Shown: positions 45,818 through 57,544 of the stretch, piece after piece | How positions within the stretch are numbered: position 1 is the first letter of the stretch | Layout: each line of letters opens with the position of its first letter | Assembly: GCA_013350335.1 (NCBI GenBank) | Contig: CM023535.1 | Location: 27,248,617-27,312,616 of the forward strand | DNA: 64,000 nt | Origin: Chimonanthus salicifolius | Lineage: Eukaryota; Streptophyta; Magnoliopsida; Laurales; Calycanthaceae | Direction of reading: 5' to 3' | Translations under genes and position numbers: made by a program | The notes under the pieces: model-generated | Told to the model about the DNA's origin: nothing | Seen by the model: only the letters and a program-made list of their open reading frames with translations | Databases searched by the model: none

Positions 45818-46727
45818 AGGATTTTGGACTTCAAAATCCAAATTTTGCACCAAATTAATATGCAATATATATGACGAAAAATATCGTTCATCAAGCAAAA
45901 CAAAGTGAATATATGCCTATATTAGGTGTCGAGTTGGATCTTGTATAATGTTGAGATTCATCTATGTCTATATGGGTCTCATTGGAGAGCTTAAAGTAAA
46001 GGAGTTCAATTGGACCAACGTAGCAAAGATTAAGATAAAAGGATTGATTTTTCACTATCCATCAACTCTAGAGCTTTTAATGTATTTGTCATGTCCTCAA
46101 CATATCACAAGTTATTGCAGTGACCTAAATAATAATAATAATAAAAAAAAATTGCAAGAGCATAAAGCCCCAAAACCCGTGTGGACCCCTTGGGAACCAC
46201 ACTCTCCCTCTTTTTCTTGTTTTTCTCCTTTGCATGATTGAAAAAAAAAAAAAAGAAAGAGAAAGGGAGGAGCGGTAGAGAGAAAGAAAGAGGGACTGAG
46301 AGAGAAGGAAAGAAAGAAAACGAGAGAAAGCGAGGGAAGCCTCTCCTTCTCCCTTTGCATGTGAGATTATTTGGTTATTTTCCTCCTTCAAGCCCTCCTC
46401 TTTGGTTGTTAACGCTGGGGTGACCATTTATTCGCTTGGATCCTTTATCCTCAGAGGTAATTCCATCTCTTTGTCTTTTTCCCTTTCGATTGACTTGGTA
46501 TGAACTTGAATAGAGATGAAATTTGGTTTGGGGTGGATCTTTTGTTTATTGAAGTTGGGAGAGATTTATTTTAGAGAATGTAGGGTTTGGAAGAGTATGG
46601 GGTTTTTGAATTAAAATTTGGAGAAAAATCTTAAGACGGATGGGAAGAGGAGTGACTGTGGGGTGGAACAAGAGAGAGAAAATCTCTAAACTTAATGGGG
46701 GGCTCAGATCATGAAATGGGATCTAAA

Positions 46728-47294
46728 TGTAATACTTTATCATAATATCAGAGTTTATTGAATGAAAATCAATCATACATTATATTCATCATTAAACTTA
46801 ATGTTCGACAAATACGAACGACATAACCATAGGATCTGAATCAATTAATGCTTGAAATACGGATCAAGCTTAATGCGGAAATCATAAATATAATAATTAT
46901 AAGACATACTCGGATCCATTGATAAAGAAGAGTGAGCTTTGATCTCCCTTTGATATGTCAATGCTTCCTGGAGTCCAAAAGCAAGAGAACACACCCCAAT
47001 TGGAGTTTTTTCCTCTTTCCTCCTTAATGCCGTCTCCCAATTTTGTGAATAGTGTTTTGAGACACTAGGGTTGGCTTAAGTTGATGGATAATAATGGAGA
47101 GAGACCCTTTTATGGGTAGAGGGAGGACCCCTAAGGAAATTAGAACTTTCCTTTCCTACTTCCCATCAAAATAAGTAACATACTACCTTTAGAACTCTCT
47201 TAAAATAGATCTTTCTTATTTAAATACAGTTTCCTTGATTTAATATCCTCTATGTGGAGCCCCCAAATTTAATGTGGTCATGTTTAATCTTACA
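46728..47294 (-). repeat. 3' LTR of copia element 2
   Basis: Minus strand TGTAAGATTAAACATGACC to AAGTATTACA. It contains the ATAATATCAGAGTTTATT site, which in the 5' LTR is interrupted by the TRIM. Confidence 0.92.
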
Positions 47295-47708
47295 TTTTCC
47301 TACTTGGCCCACATTTACACTTCATCGGATTTAAAATAGGTATATCGTAAGGTATACACGTAAACTGTATTTAACAACATAATGCGGTCAACATCATAAT
47401 GCTAATACTAAACAAACTACAAGTTCGAGTAATGGCAGTTGCACATCATCTTATCCCGACATGGTCCATTCCATCACTACAACACAAGTGACCTACCTAG
47501 CATAGCCCTTAAATGAGAGATTTTTTCATAAAGGTATACATAAGTGTCATAACATAATGACTATTCCTGTTAGTGTCAAAATAAACACACATAATGTATA
47601 TACATAACAATAATAAACGGGAACAATAATCAGAAACGCATACATGAGTACTCAAATGTCAAATAGTGTACATTTATTCATAATGCAGTCCAAAAAATCA
47701 TAATTACA

Positions 47709-49230
47709 TCATAATAGATTACATTCAAGACCCATTTTATTGACATGTTCCTTAAAGGTCTTTATATGTAATCCCTTCGTCAACGAATCTGTTACCATAA
47801 GTAAAGTACTAATGTGCTCAATAGACACCGTCCGTTTCTGAACTTCTTCTTTCACGACAAAGTACTTCAATTTCATGTGTTTTGATCCATTCGTATATTT
47901 ATCGTTCTTAGAGAAGAATACTGCTGCAGAATTATCACAGTAAATTCTCAAGGGACTTGGCAATGCTGTTGACAATTCCAAGTCCTGAGATAAAGTTCCG
48001 TAGCCACATTCCTTGAATAGTGGCCTCATAGCACACCACAAATTCTGTTTCCATGGTTGATGTTGCAGTGACAGACTGTTTAACGCTTTTTCATTATATT
48101 TCTCCGCCAGTCATAAGGAACAAATAGCCAAATGTTAACTTTCTACTATCAACGCAACCACCAAAATCCGAATCTAAGTAGCCAATGACCTCGAGATTAT
48201 TGGATCTTTTAAACGTAAGCATGAAGTCTTTAGTACCCTATAAATACCTCATTACTTTCTTTGCAGTTTTCCAGTGATCTATTCCAGGGTTCCTTTGGTA
48301 TCTCCCCAGCATACTAACAACAAATCTAACGTCAGGTCTGGTGCAGGTCTGGGCATACATCAGGCTACCTACAGCTAAGGCATATCCCTCCATTTGTTTC
48401 TTTTCAAGTTCATTATGCGGACATTGATTTAAGCTAAATTTATCTCCTTTCTGGATAGAGGCATTTTGATAGGAACAATTTTGCATACTGAATCTCTCCA
48501 AGATTCTTTCTATGTAACATATCTAAGACAACCCTAACACACCACGTGTTCTGTCACAGAATATTTCTATTCCAATCACGTAGGCTGCCTCTCCCATATC
48601 TTTCATTTCAAAATTATTGGAGAGAATCTTCTTGGTTTCGAACATCATACCAAGATCATTAGTGGCAAGCAAAATATCGTCAACATATAATATCAGAAGG
48701 ATAAACTTACTCCCATTGACCTTCATATATATACACTGATCAACGGTGCTTTCCTTAAAACCGAAGGAGGTAATGGTATCATTGAACTTAATGCACCATT
48801 GCCTGGAGGCTTGCTCAAGGCTATAAATTGATTTCTTTAATTTGCATGACATATGTTCCTTACCCTCTATGGAGAATCCTTTAGGTTGTTCCATATACAC
48901 ATCCTCATCTAAACTACCATTCAAAAATGCATTTTTAACATCCATTTGGTGAAGCTCCAAATCATAATGAGCCACCAAAGCCATAATGATTCTGAAAGAG
49001 TTCTTTCTGGATACAGGAGAGAATATCTCTTTATAATCAATGCCATCTTTCTGAGTAAACCCTTTGGCAACAAGTCTTGCTTTATATCGTTCGATATTGT
49101 CCTTAGAGTCTCGTTTGGTCTTAAAGATCCACTTATATCCAACGTTCTTATATCCATGAGGCAATTCTACTAGATCCCATACTTCATTCTGGGCCATGGA
49201 CTTTAGCTCGTCTTTCATACGTCTAACCAC
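47709..49230 (-). pseudogene. copia 2 reverse transcriptase and RNase H
   Basis: Reverse transcriptase is open from 49230 to 48523 (KDELKSMAQNEVWDLVELP, HQMDVKNAFLNGSL, the catalytic YVDDILLA), so its active site is intact. After a stop it continues at 48238-48501 (MQNCSYQNASIQKGDKFSL, GSLMYAQTCTRPD). RNase H is interrupted at about 48100-48240 and resumes at 47709-48041 (IYCDNSAAVFFSKN, DSLTKGLHIKTF). Confidence 0.8.
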
Positions 49231-49973
49231 TTATTAGAACTATCACATTCTATGGCTTCTTCATAAGTGACTGGATCCTTAATAGCCCCTAAATCATAAT
49301 CTGATTTTTATAGATATATCACATAGTCATCCGAAATAGCAGGTCTCTTTTGTCTTTCAGACCTTCTTAATGTTATTTCTTGCGGTTGTTCCACAATCGG
49401 TTCATTATTGGTGATGGTTTCATCATGAAGCGATTCATTATTTAGGTGTTCATCAGGTTGTTCAGTGACATTAGGAACAACCATTTCTGAAGTTACGGGT
49501 ATATAGGGACTTATACCCTTACTTCTTGCATACCTACGTTTCTCATTATGTCACTCCCATTAACCTCATCATTCTCAATAAATCTAGCATTACCGGTCTC
49601 CACAATTCTCATACTATAGTTCAGGACAATAGAACCTGTACCATTTATACTTCTCAGGGTAACCTATGAAGTAACCACTAATTGTCCGTTCATCAAGTTT
49701 TTTTTCATGTGGATTATAAATTCTTATTTCTACAGGACAATCCCATATATACAGGTGTCTCAAATTGGGTTTCCTTCACATCCACAGTTTAAAAGGAGTC
49801 TTAAGAACTGACTTACTAGGAACCTAATTAAGCAAGTACATTGCGATTCTTAATGCATACATCCACAACATAATGGGTACGGTGCTATTATATAACATAC
49901 TCCTAACCATGTCTATAAGTGTGCGGCTATGTCTGTCACCAATACCATTCTTTTGATGCATACCGGGCATCGT

Positions 49974-50830
49974 TTATTGTGCAATTATACTGCGACTTTC
50001 TAGTAGTTTAGCAAAAGGCCCTGGGTGTTGACCCGTTTCATCATACCTACCATAATATTCACCACCTCTATCTAACTTTATGACTTTCACATTTCTATCT
50101 AGTTGCTTTTCAACTTCAGTGATAAATATCTTTACGGTGTTAACTGCTTGAGATTTATCATGCAACATATAAACATAACCATAACGCGAAAAGGCATCAA
50201 TGAAGGTGACAAAATAGGTCTCTCCACCGGAACATCAAATGGGCCACAAATATCAGTATGGATCAACTCAAGTATCCCTTTAGATCTTGTGGCACATTTC
50301 TTAGCGTGTTTGGTCTGCTTACCCTTAATGCATCTCACACACACACCTAAATTAGTAAAGTCAAGATTCAAAAGAAACTCATCTTTTACCAATCTTTCAA
50401 TTCTTTGGAGGGATATATGTCCCAAACGTTTATGCCACAAAATAGAGGAATTTTCATTAATCAATCCACGTTTAATACCAACATTATGATGTAGGGTTAG
50501 GACATAATTAGCAAATGAATCATCAAGCTTTAAACAGTAAAGGCTATCAATCAATAATCCAGACCCAATAAAAGAAGGACATTTAAAGAAACTAAAGGCA
50601 TTATATTCAAATTTGCAATAATAACCATTAACATCAAGTTTGGAAATTGAAATAAGGTTTCTGGCAACATAATGAACAAAAAGAAAATCAAATAAATCTA
50701 AGTGGTGGCTAATGTCGAGGAAAAGAAGGTAAGTGCCAATGGCTTCAACTGGCACCTTTTGTCGGTTTGTCATGTAAATGAAGGCTTTAGTTGGGTTGAT
50801 GGTCTGGGTCGTAAGATATCCATGCCTCAT
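49974..50830 (-). pseudogene. copia 2 protease remnant and integrase
   Basis: From 50830 the frame holds the region after the protease active site, then the GAG-pre-integrase zinc region (LWHKRLGHISL, GVCVRCIKGKQ) and the start of the DDE core (IHTDICGPF). A frame change near 50225 moves the core to 49974-50168 (VKVIKLDRGGEYYGR), where the second acidic residue is seen. The part from 49231 to 49973 is integrase C-terminus and linker with many stops. Confidence 0.75.
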
Positions 50831-50989
50831 ATTAGAAACATGAGTTGTAGCCCCAGAATCAAGCCACCAAGTATTATGGGAAACTTCAATGAGATTAGAT
50901 TCGAAACATAAATAAATGGAATTGTTACATTTATTTTCGAACCACGCTTTCCTTTTATGGCAGTTTTTCCAGAAGTGCCCTTGTTTATT

Positions 50990-51703
50990 TCAGAAGTGGC
51001 ACCTCACACTATCTATCCCCTGATTTTGAGTCCATGAATACGTACTGGGCTCAAATGGTTTCTTTCTGGCTTTCTTAAATTTCTTGGGCTTCCATCCTCT
51101 TTTCTTACTGGGTTCTTGATGTGTTACATGGAGTGAATGATCTCCCATCTGCTTAAATCTGCCCTCCTCTTGAATCAACATATTTGACAGTTCATTTACT
51201 TGCCATTTATCTTTCATAGTATTGTAATTCATTTGAAATGGCTCATACTGAGGAGGTAGAGAATTCAGAATGAATTGGACAAAAAAAGTATCATCAACAC
51301 TCATTCCTATATTCTTCAGCTGAGCATCAATATTTGTCATCTCTGTTTTGTGCTCATACATGCCACGACTTCCATCGAACTTAATAGTGGTCAACCTGGC
51401 CATAAGTGTCCTTGCTAAGGACTTGTCCGCTGTTTTGAATTTATTTTCAATATTTTGGAGGTATTCCTTAGCACTTTCAGTTTTAGGTAGCATAGTTTTA
51501 ATATTATTTGCCACCGTCATACGCATGAACATAAGACTGTGTCTATTTAACCTGGTCCATGCTTCATAGGACTTTTTCTCATAAATCGTACTTGTGTCCG
51601 TAATAGTAGGCTTATCAGAAATTAATGCTTTATCAAGATCAAGCACACCGAGGTGAAACTCGACTTGTTCTTTCCATTCAGAGAAATTGAGTTCAGTCAA
51701 CAT
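50990..51703 (-). pseudogene. copia 2 gag
   Basis: ATG 51703 (MLTELNFSEWKEQVEFHL) opens 237 codons of UBN2-type gag (WTRLNRHSLMFMRMTVANNI, FILNSLPPQYEPF). It ends in a basic tail and at the first half of the zinc knuckle, where CHF is followed by a stop in place of the second Cys. The rest of the knuckle can be read beyond the stop. Confidence 0.8.
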
Positions 51704-52554
51704 TGGAACAGCAGAAGTTTTCGAATGCAGTCTAATGGGGAGAGATGCTGCAAAAATTACATAATTTCATGCTTACTAATATTATACTATGAGTTAAACT
51801 TAATTGAAACACACAAACAATCAACATTAGTAAACAATATTACCGGATCTACTTTTGGGTAATCTTATGGCATACTATTTCATTATGGTGATTCCCAGTC
51901 ACCGATAGAACTGACCAACAAAGTACAAGTGATCAAATACTGCCGCTACCTTTGGGTGTCCGGACAAATACCAAACACAAGTACCCTCCAATCATCCTAT
52001 CCCAATTCATTAACCACTCGAAACGGTACACCTTTGGGACAACTTGATATCTTTGTGATTAGCGATCGCGATTAGCAAAATTATTATTCGACACATGGGA
52101 AGAGTATTGGACCACAGTTATATGACTTGCTGTCCAAACACATTCCGATTGGGCTACTTTGGTGACTAACCAAATCGTATCATAATATGACATTAGGTCA
52201 AGAATAATAGTGTCGCTCATTATTGATTTTCTAAAAACATAAGAGGAAAAACCTATGGATTTTAAGTCCATAAAATCCATTAGCCATAATCTTAAAATCC
52301 ATAAAATTTTAAACTTCATAATTTTAAAATCCATGATCCATAAAATTTTAAACTCCATAAATCATTAAGATTTGCCAAAAACATAAGAGGAAAATCCATG
52401 ATTTTAAAATCCATAAATCATCCAAATTTTAAAATCCATAAACGTTAGATCTATAAAGGGTCGTCTTCTTCCTTGAGATTTGAAAATTTTCTTTCTTTAA
52501 TTTTTCTTTATTGCAAGCAATAATCGATCATATGAACAGGCTCTTGATGCCACA
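51704..52554 (-). other. Leader of copia 2
   Basis: Untranslated region between primer site and gag. Its outer part has the tandem ATTTTAAAATCCATAAA repeats. Confidence 0.6.
52230..52443. repeat. Tandem TTTTAAAATCCATAAA repeats
   Basis: About ten irregular copies of a 15-18-bp AAAATCCATAAA-based unit in the leader of copia 2. A longer phrase, AAAAACATAAGAGGAAAA, occurs twice (about 52235 and 52377). Confidence 0.7.
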
Positions 52555-52712
52555 TGTAATACTTCATCATAATATCTGTGATATCCTGACCCATGAGCCA
52601 GAGGCTAGAGGGATTGATCCAAGTGAAAGTGGGCCCTGTCGGTCGGACCAACAGTGTGGGCCGATTTGGTCTGACAACCCAGTAGTGGTTGGGCGTGTGG
52701 GAGCTTTGCAGA

Positions 52713-52754
52713 GTCCCACATCAGAAGTGAGGAACTTCCTGATGGGGTTGATAA
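52713..52754 (+). promoter_or_regulatory. USE plus degraded TATA in the left TRIM LTR
   Basis: GTCCCACATCA (52713-52723), 24 nt, then TTGATAA (52748-52754), a TATA box with one substitution relative to the right LTR. Confidence 0.5.
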
Positions 52755-53160
52755 GTGGTATCCCCTTTCACTCAGGTGTGACACGTTTTGGCCTACCGGG
52801 TTAAGCCAGGCCCAAAGAAAAAACCATGAAGGCCATGTTTTTGGACCTAGAGCGAATAATTTCACACTGAATTGGACCCTAAGCTCTGTTCACGGGTCAG
52901 TCATTACAAATTTGGTATTAGAGCTCCAAGTTCTACACTCGGACTGTGTGGGTTTACTGCCTTCCACTGGGTTTGTTGGGTCGAGCTGAGGCGGCTCTGG
53001 GCTTTAGGGGGGTGGATTGTGATATCCTGACCCATGAGCCAGAGGCTAGGCCCTAGAGGGGCTGATCCAAGTAGAATTGGACCCTGTCGATCGGACCAGC
53101 AGTGTGGGCCGGTCGGATCCGATAGTACAGTAGTGGTTGAGCATGTGAGAGCTTTGCAGA

Positions 53161-53202
53161 GTCCCACATCGGAAGTGAGGAACTTCCTGATGTGGTTTAT
53201 AA
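53161..53202 (+). promoter_or_regulatory. USE plus TATA in the right TRIM LTR, U6-like spacing
   Basis: A perfect GTCCCACATCG (53161-53171), a 24-nt spacer, then TTTATAA (53196-53202). The first T4 downstream is about 30 nt past the TATA and a T5 lies at 53287-53291. Confidence 0.6.
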
Positions 53203-55158
53203 GTGGTATCCCCCTTCACTCAGGTGTGACGCGTTTTGGGCCTACCGAGTTAGGCTAGACCCAGAGGCAAAATTGTGAGGGCCATGTTTTTGGACCCAGA
53301 GTGGACAATTTCACACGGAGTTGGAACCTACGCCCTATTCACGGGTAGGGTCATTACAATATCAGAGTTTATTCATTGAGAATCAATCATACATTATATT
53401 CATCATTAAACTTAATGTTCGACAAATACGAATGACATAACCATAGGATCTGAATCAATTAATGCTTGAAATACGGATCAATCTTAATAAAGAAATCATA
53501 AACATAATAATTATAAGACATACCCGGATCCATTGATGAAGAAGAGTGAGCTTTGATCTTCCCTTTGATATGTCAATGCTTCCTGGAGTCCAAAAGCAAG
53601 AGAATGCACCCCACATTGGAGTTTCTTCCTCTTTCCTCCTTAATGCCCTCTCCCAATTTCGTGAATAGTATTTTGACGCTAAGGCTGGCTTAAGTTGATG
53701 GATAATGATGGAAAGAGACCCTTTTATAGGTAGAGGGAGGACCCCTAAGGCAATTAGAACTTTCCTTTCCTACTTCCCATCAAAATAGGAAACCTACTAC
53801 CTTTAGAGCTCTCCTAAAATAGACCTTTCTTATTTAAATATAGTTTCCTTGATTTAATATCCTCTATGTGGAGCCTCCAAATTTAATGTGGGTCATGTTT
53901 AGTCTTACACTAAAGCCTAGACATACATGGAGAGTTGTGTAATCTTGAGAAAGATGAGTTAGGGATTTGGAAGTTGGAGTTTGGATGAGAGCTTATTGGG
54001 TAGAGATGTTGGGGGTTTTCACCAAATGTTGTACATTAAAAGAATTCCTTTGTTTTGAGTAAGGAATTCTTGAGGGAACTTTAGGGTATTGTGTTATTGT
54101 GGAGATTGATAACTTATTCTTGGAAATAAAATTTTTATGTGCTTTGTTGTGTGAATTTTGATGTGACTAGCTCCAAGTCTATCGGGGGTGAACAATCAGC
54201 TAGTCGGGAATCCCAAAGCATCACTAGAACTCTAGGTGAGGGTTCTTTCCACACTCTTGTATATGATGTGTTTGTAATTATTCCTCAATGAATTAGTGTG
54301 GTGATGACAATGACAAGTAGACTTGTGTAGTGTGGATTGCGATGTGCAATGTGAATCTTGTTGAGAATATATGAGTGGAATAGATGTGAATAAGTGTTGT
54401 TGTCAAATGGGTGCATTTGTAGGTATAATGTAGTGGTGGATGAAAATCATGATGATGTGATTCTAAATGACTCTTGTGTAAAGTTGGGTTTTGATGTTTG
54501 TGAAGGAGTTATACTTGTCCTAACTTTCTAATACTTGAGAGTGGGGTGTGATTGATTATTGTGGGGTCTAATTTCGAACATTGACATTGTATGATATTGT
54601 TGTGTGGAGATTCACATTCATGGTATCATGAATGTTGTTGGATAGTGGAGCTTAAGCCTAAAGGTACCTCTTTATGGCTCTCTATGTTGGGTACCACTAA
54701 ATGGATAGTAGGAGTGAGGGGTATCTCTGTGTGGACATTCAAAGGATACCCTCTATATTGATGACAACTTGAGATGGTGGAAATGCAATTGAAATGAGAA
54801 AAATACGTGTATATTGTGTGTGCGTCTTCTTTATGCATTAGTATGTTTTACTTCTCTAGTGATATAGTGTAAATAATGGTGGACTAACCCCTCGTAGGTG
54901 CAGGAAACTTGCTGAAGGCGGGGTCCACGGGACCCATCTGCAAAGGTATCGACTGTCGTAGAAGCTATTCATACGTTTCATTTTTGGTAATACCAGTTGA
55001 ATGATGATGTAAAACCCCTAATGTTGTTCCTCTAGTCATGTAACTCAAACTGATGTGGGTATTTCTTAGGAGTTTGTTGAAATTTTGGTGTTCGTCTTTG
55101 ATTGATTGATTGGAATCATTTTTGTATTGCGAACCTGCGTCAGGGTCGTGACAGTTTT

Positions 55159-55549
55159 TTGGAAAGCTTTTCTCTTCAAATGATTCTCACCAAATCATTT
55201 TAGTTGAAATTATAAAATTACATATATTTTTGTTCCGAATTTATCTTTATAATTCTAAAACTTTTATGCCGTTCAAAGTGAAACGTGATTTATTTGATCA
55301 ATATACTTTCTGATAGGTCCCATATTCATAAGGTAAAGCTTTACAATAAACCAATATGAGACTCACATAAACTCTAGCATCTTAACACATGATAAGGAAA
55401 TGTATAGATAAAATATTATGTGAAATGCGAGTGTGAGTGTCCATGTTCAATGACATGGAAAATGAGACAGACGTGGAACAACTTTTCATTTGACGTGACA
55501 TCTAATTTTAATTTTAGAAAATATAATCAATTGATACTTTTAGTAAAGT
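55159..55549. other. Spacer between nested LTR blocks, no gene seen
   Basis: AT-rich sequence between the end of the plus-strand solo LTR and the start of the minus-strand LTR block. Confidence 0.4.
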
Positions 55550-57544
55550 TGTAACACTTCATCCCACTATGGACGTATTACCACTGATACAAACCCATAA
55601 AATGGTACAATCGCTATATTAGGTACTTTTTTTTACCACAGACAAACCACCATAATTGAAATAAGTAAAGTACCAACATAGCATAACCATCAAAGCAGTG
55701 AAAATCTCAAGTTATTATAGTTATCCAACCAAACAAGTAATAATGAAAGAAAAGACTAATGTTCTCTCAAATGAAAGCATATCTAAATCTAGCTATCAGC
55801 AACTGCCACCTGCTTAAGCCTAATCCTGGGACCCACTAGGTCTCGCCTCCATCAGGGTATCTGTAAGGCAAGGGGTGAGCTTATCATGCCCAGTGAGAGT
55901 AATATATGTATCATATGCCATCAACATATACATTGCATATAAATCGACAAACGCATTATATCAAGGGAGTCTACATGCATGGTTCTTCAATGTTATAGCC
56001 CACATGTCAAGCCCCGCCCCTTAGGGCCTCCTAAGACGTGAATAATTTTTTTTTTCCTAACATTGAGTTTCTAACGATTGGAGAAATCATTACTTATCGT
56101 GTATTTAACATTTCATATGATCAAAAGTTTGGACATAGCATTTGGTAGTCTCGGATCCAGCCATACAGATCCGGTAGGGGTCCCAGGCAGATGGAGGGGT
56201 CATAATGGTCCAACTTAAAAACCAAAACCTCGGCAGAATCCACCAGTTGATGCAGTATATGGACACACTACTAACCATCATATAGTCTATAACTTCGATT
56301 TCTTATACTAAATCTAAGTAGAAAATGATTACACAAATTCTACCTAACATTCATCATAACATGAACACATACCCATTCACATACTCATCAGAGATACACA
56401 TAAGAAACCGCAAAAAGTTTATTACATATCTACTGTAACTCAACTGGACACAATAAGATTTTCATTACATTACATGGTTTGTACAGACAATAATAAAAAA
56501 AACACATAAATTCCCAACAACGGGGAAATAGATAGATAGAGGGCATCTGCCCCTATTGCAGTTGAAGGTCTTCCTATCCTTCCTCATTTGGATTTCCTGA
56601 AACGTAAAGGATGTGAGCTACTAGCCCAACGAAGAGAAAACAACAGATATTGCAGTATATCATTTATTATTAAACATGTTATCGTACAACAGTTTAAACA
56701 CTAAAAAATTATGTAGTTTTCTATGAGAACTGTATCTAATATAGTTATCTACGATACATGCCATTTCTTTCTTAAAAAATAATACCCCCGTTAATCGACA
56801 TCTACGACACCCAGCCGTGAAGATAAGTATCTACACTGCCGATAGTTTATACTCAGTGCTTCACCCAGTCTGTATATACACCTCGTACCATTGCCCTCCA
56901 CGAGCTAGGTACTTCATACAACAACGTGAGCTAATTTGATATGCATAGTACACCAGTCAAATGCACGTCAAGTATGGATTAAATCCCCGTTCAACCCCAT
57001 AAATATCTCTCGTTTGATCATAATAAATTCTTACTCTGCTAACATGAATTCCTAAGCCCTCCCGTATGGAATCATACATACATTAGCAGTTGGTATTTAA
57101 CAATACTATGCTAAAAATAAACACAATTTATATTGACTGAAATTCAAAGTGATGTACACAAGTTCTATCAGTTATCATACTCTTGGGTCAGGTACGTCTA
57201 CTCTCTACTTACCATTTACCGTGTCAATGCGTATTTCCTGCAACACATCGTTAAACACACAATATACGTGTATTCCAATCGGAATCACAGTTGGAATTTG
57301 ATCTACTCTCAAGATCTCCAAATGATAAACAATCAGCCTCTAGGAATAAGTGGTTTCCATTCACCGTTTAGGATGGCTAGACCTCGACATCCCGAATACT
57401 CTATTGTTCACGTTTCATATGTAGAAACAATCATTCGTCCCCTTACGTGTGAACAATGTCGATATCGCGTTCTGGTCTGTTAACATTCTTTCCATCAGTA
57501 AAATGATCACAAATATCCACTCATTACCGTAGGACTAACGGTAT

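Larger units (their letters stand above)
52577..53358 (+). mobile_element. Complete TRIM (terminal-repeat retrotransposon in miniature)
   Basis: 782 bp: LTR 52577-52908 (332 bp), internal domain 52909-53017 (109 bp), LTR 53018-53358 (341 bp). The LTRs run TGTGATATCCTGACC to TCATTACA. The internal domain has a primer-site-like TTTGGTATTAGAGC (from 52911) and a polypurine tract CTTTAGGGGGGTGGA before the right LTR. The ATATC duplication is at 52572-52576 and 53359-53363, and the empty site is preserved in the sister LTR at about 46738. It has no coding capacity, so it would depend on proteins of another element. It is not the Cassandra family, because no 5S rRNA-like sequence is present. Confidence 0.92.
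46728..53909 (-). mobile_element. Ty1/copia element 2, minus strand, full length
   Basis: The 3' LTR is 46728-47294 (567 bp). The 5' LTR is 52555-53909, or 568 bp once the nested TRIM and its duplication are removed. An identical CTAAA duplication flanks the element (46723-46727 and 53910-53914). The primer site (TGGCATCAAGAGCC, minus strand) adjoins the 5' LTR. Gag, protease, integrase, reverse transcriptase and RNase H are in copia order but heavily broken. The two LTRs are still close in sequence. Confidence 0.9.
52555..53909 (-). repeat. 5' LTR of copia element 2, interrupted by the TRIM
   Basis: The interrupted site restores to the sequence of the 3' LTR (CATAATATCAGAG) when 52577-53358 and one ATATC are removed. 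Confidence 0.92.
46116..55153 (+). mobile_element. Gypsy-type solo LTR, split by copia element 2
   Basis: Starts TGCAGTGACC at 46116 and ends CGTGACA at 55153. The immediate flanks GTTAT (46111-46115) and GTTTT (55154-55158) agree in four of five bases. Without copia 2 it is about 1.85 kb. The leader has an A/G-rich stretch (46240-46330) and a GGTAATT donor-like site (46456). The 3' part has a GGTGCAGGAAACTTGC acceptor-like block near 54897. No primer site or polypurine tract adjoins it, hence solo. Confidence 0.5.

Noticed and set aside
7941..52920. Sequences matching the end of initiator tRNA-Met, possible tRNA genes
   Set aside because: They match only the short primer-binding stretch next to LTRs and no cloverleaf can be drawn. 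No CRISPR-like spaced repeat array was seen either.
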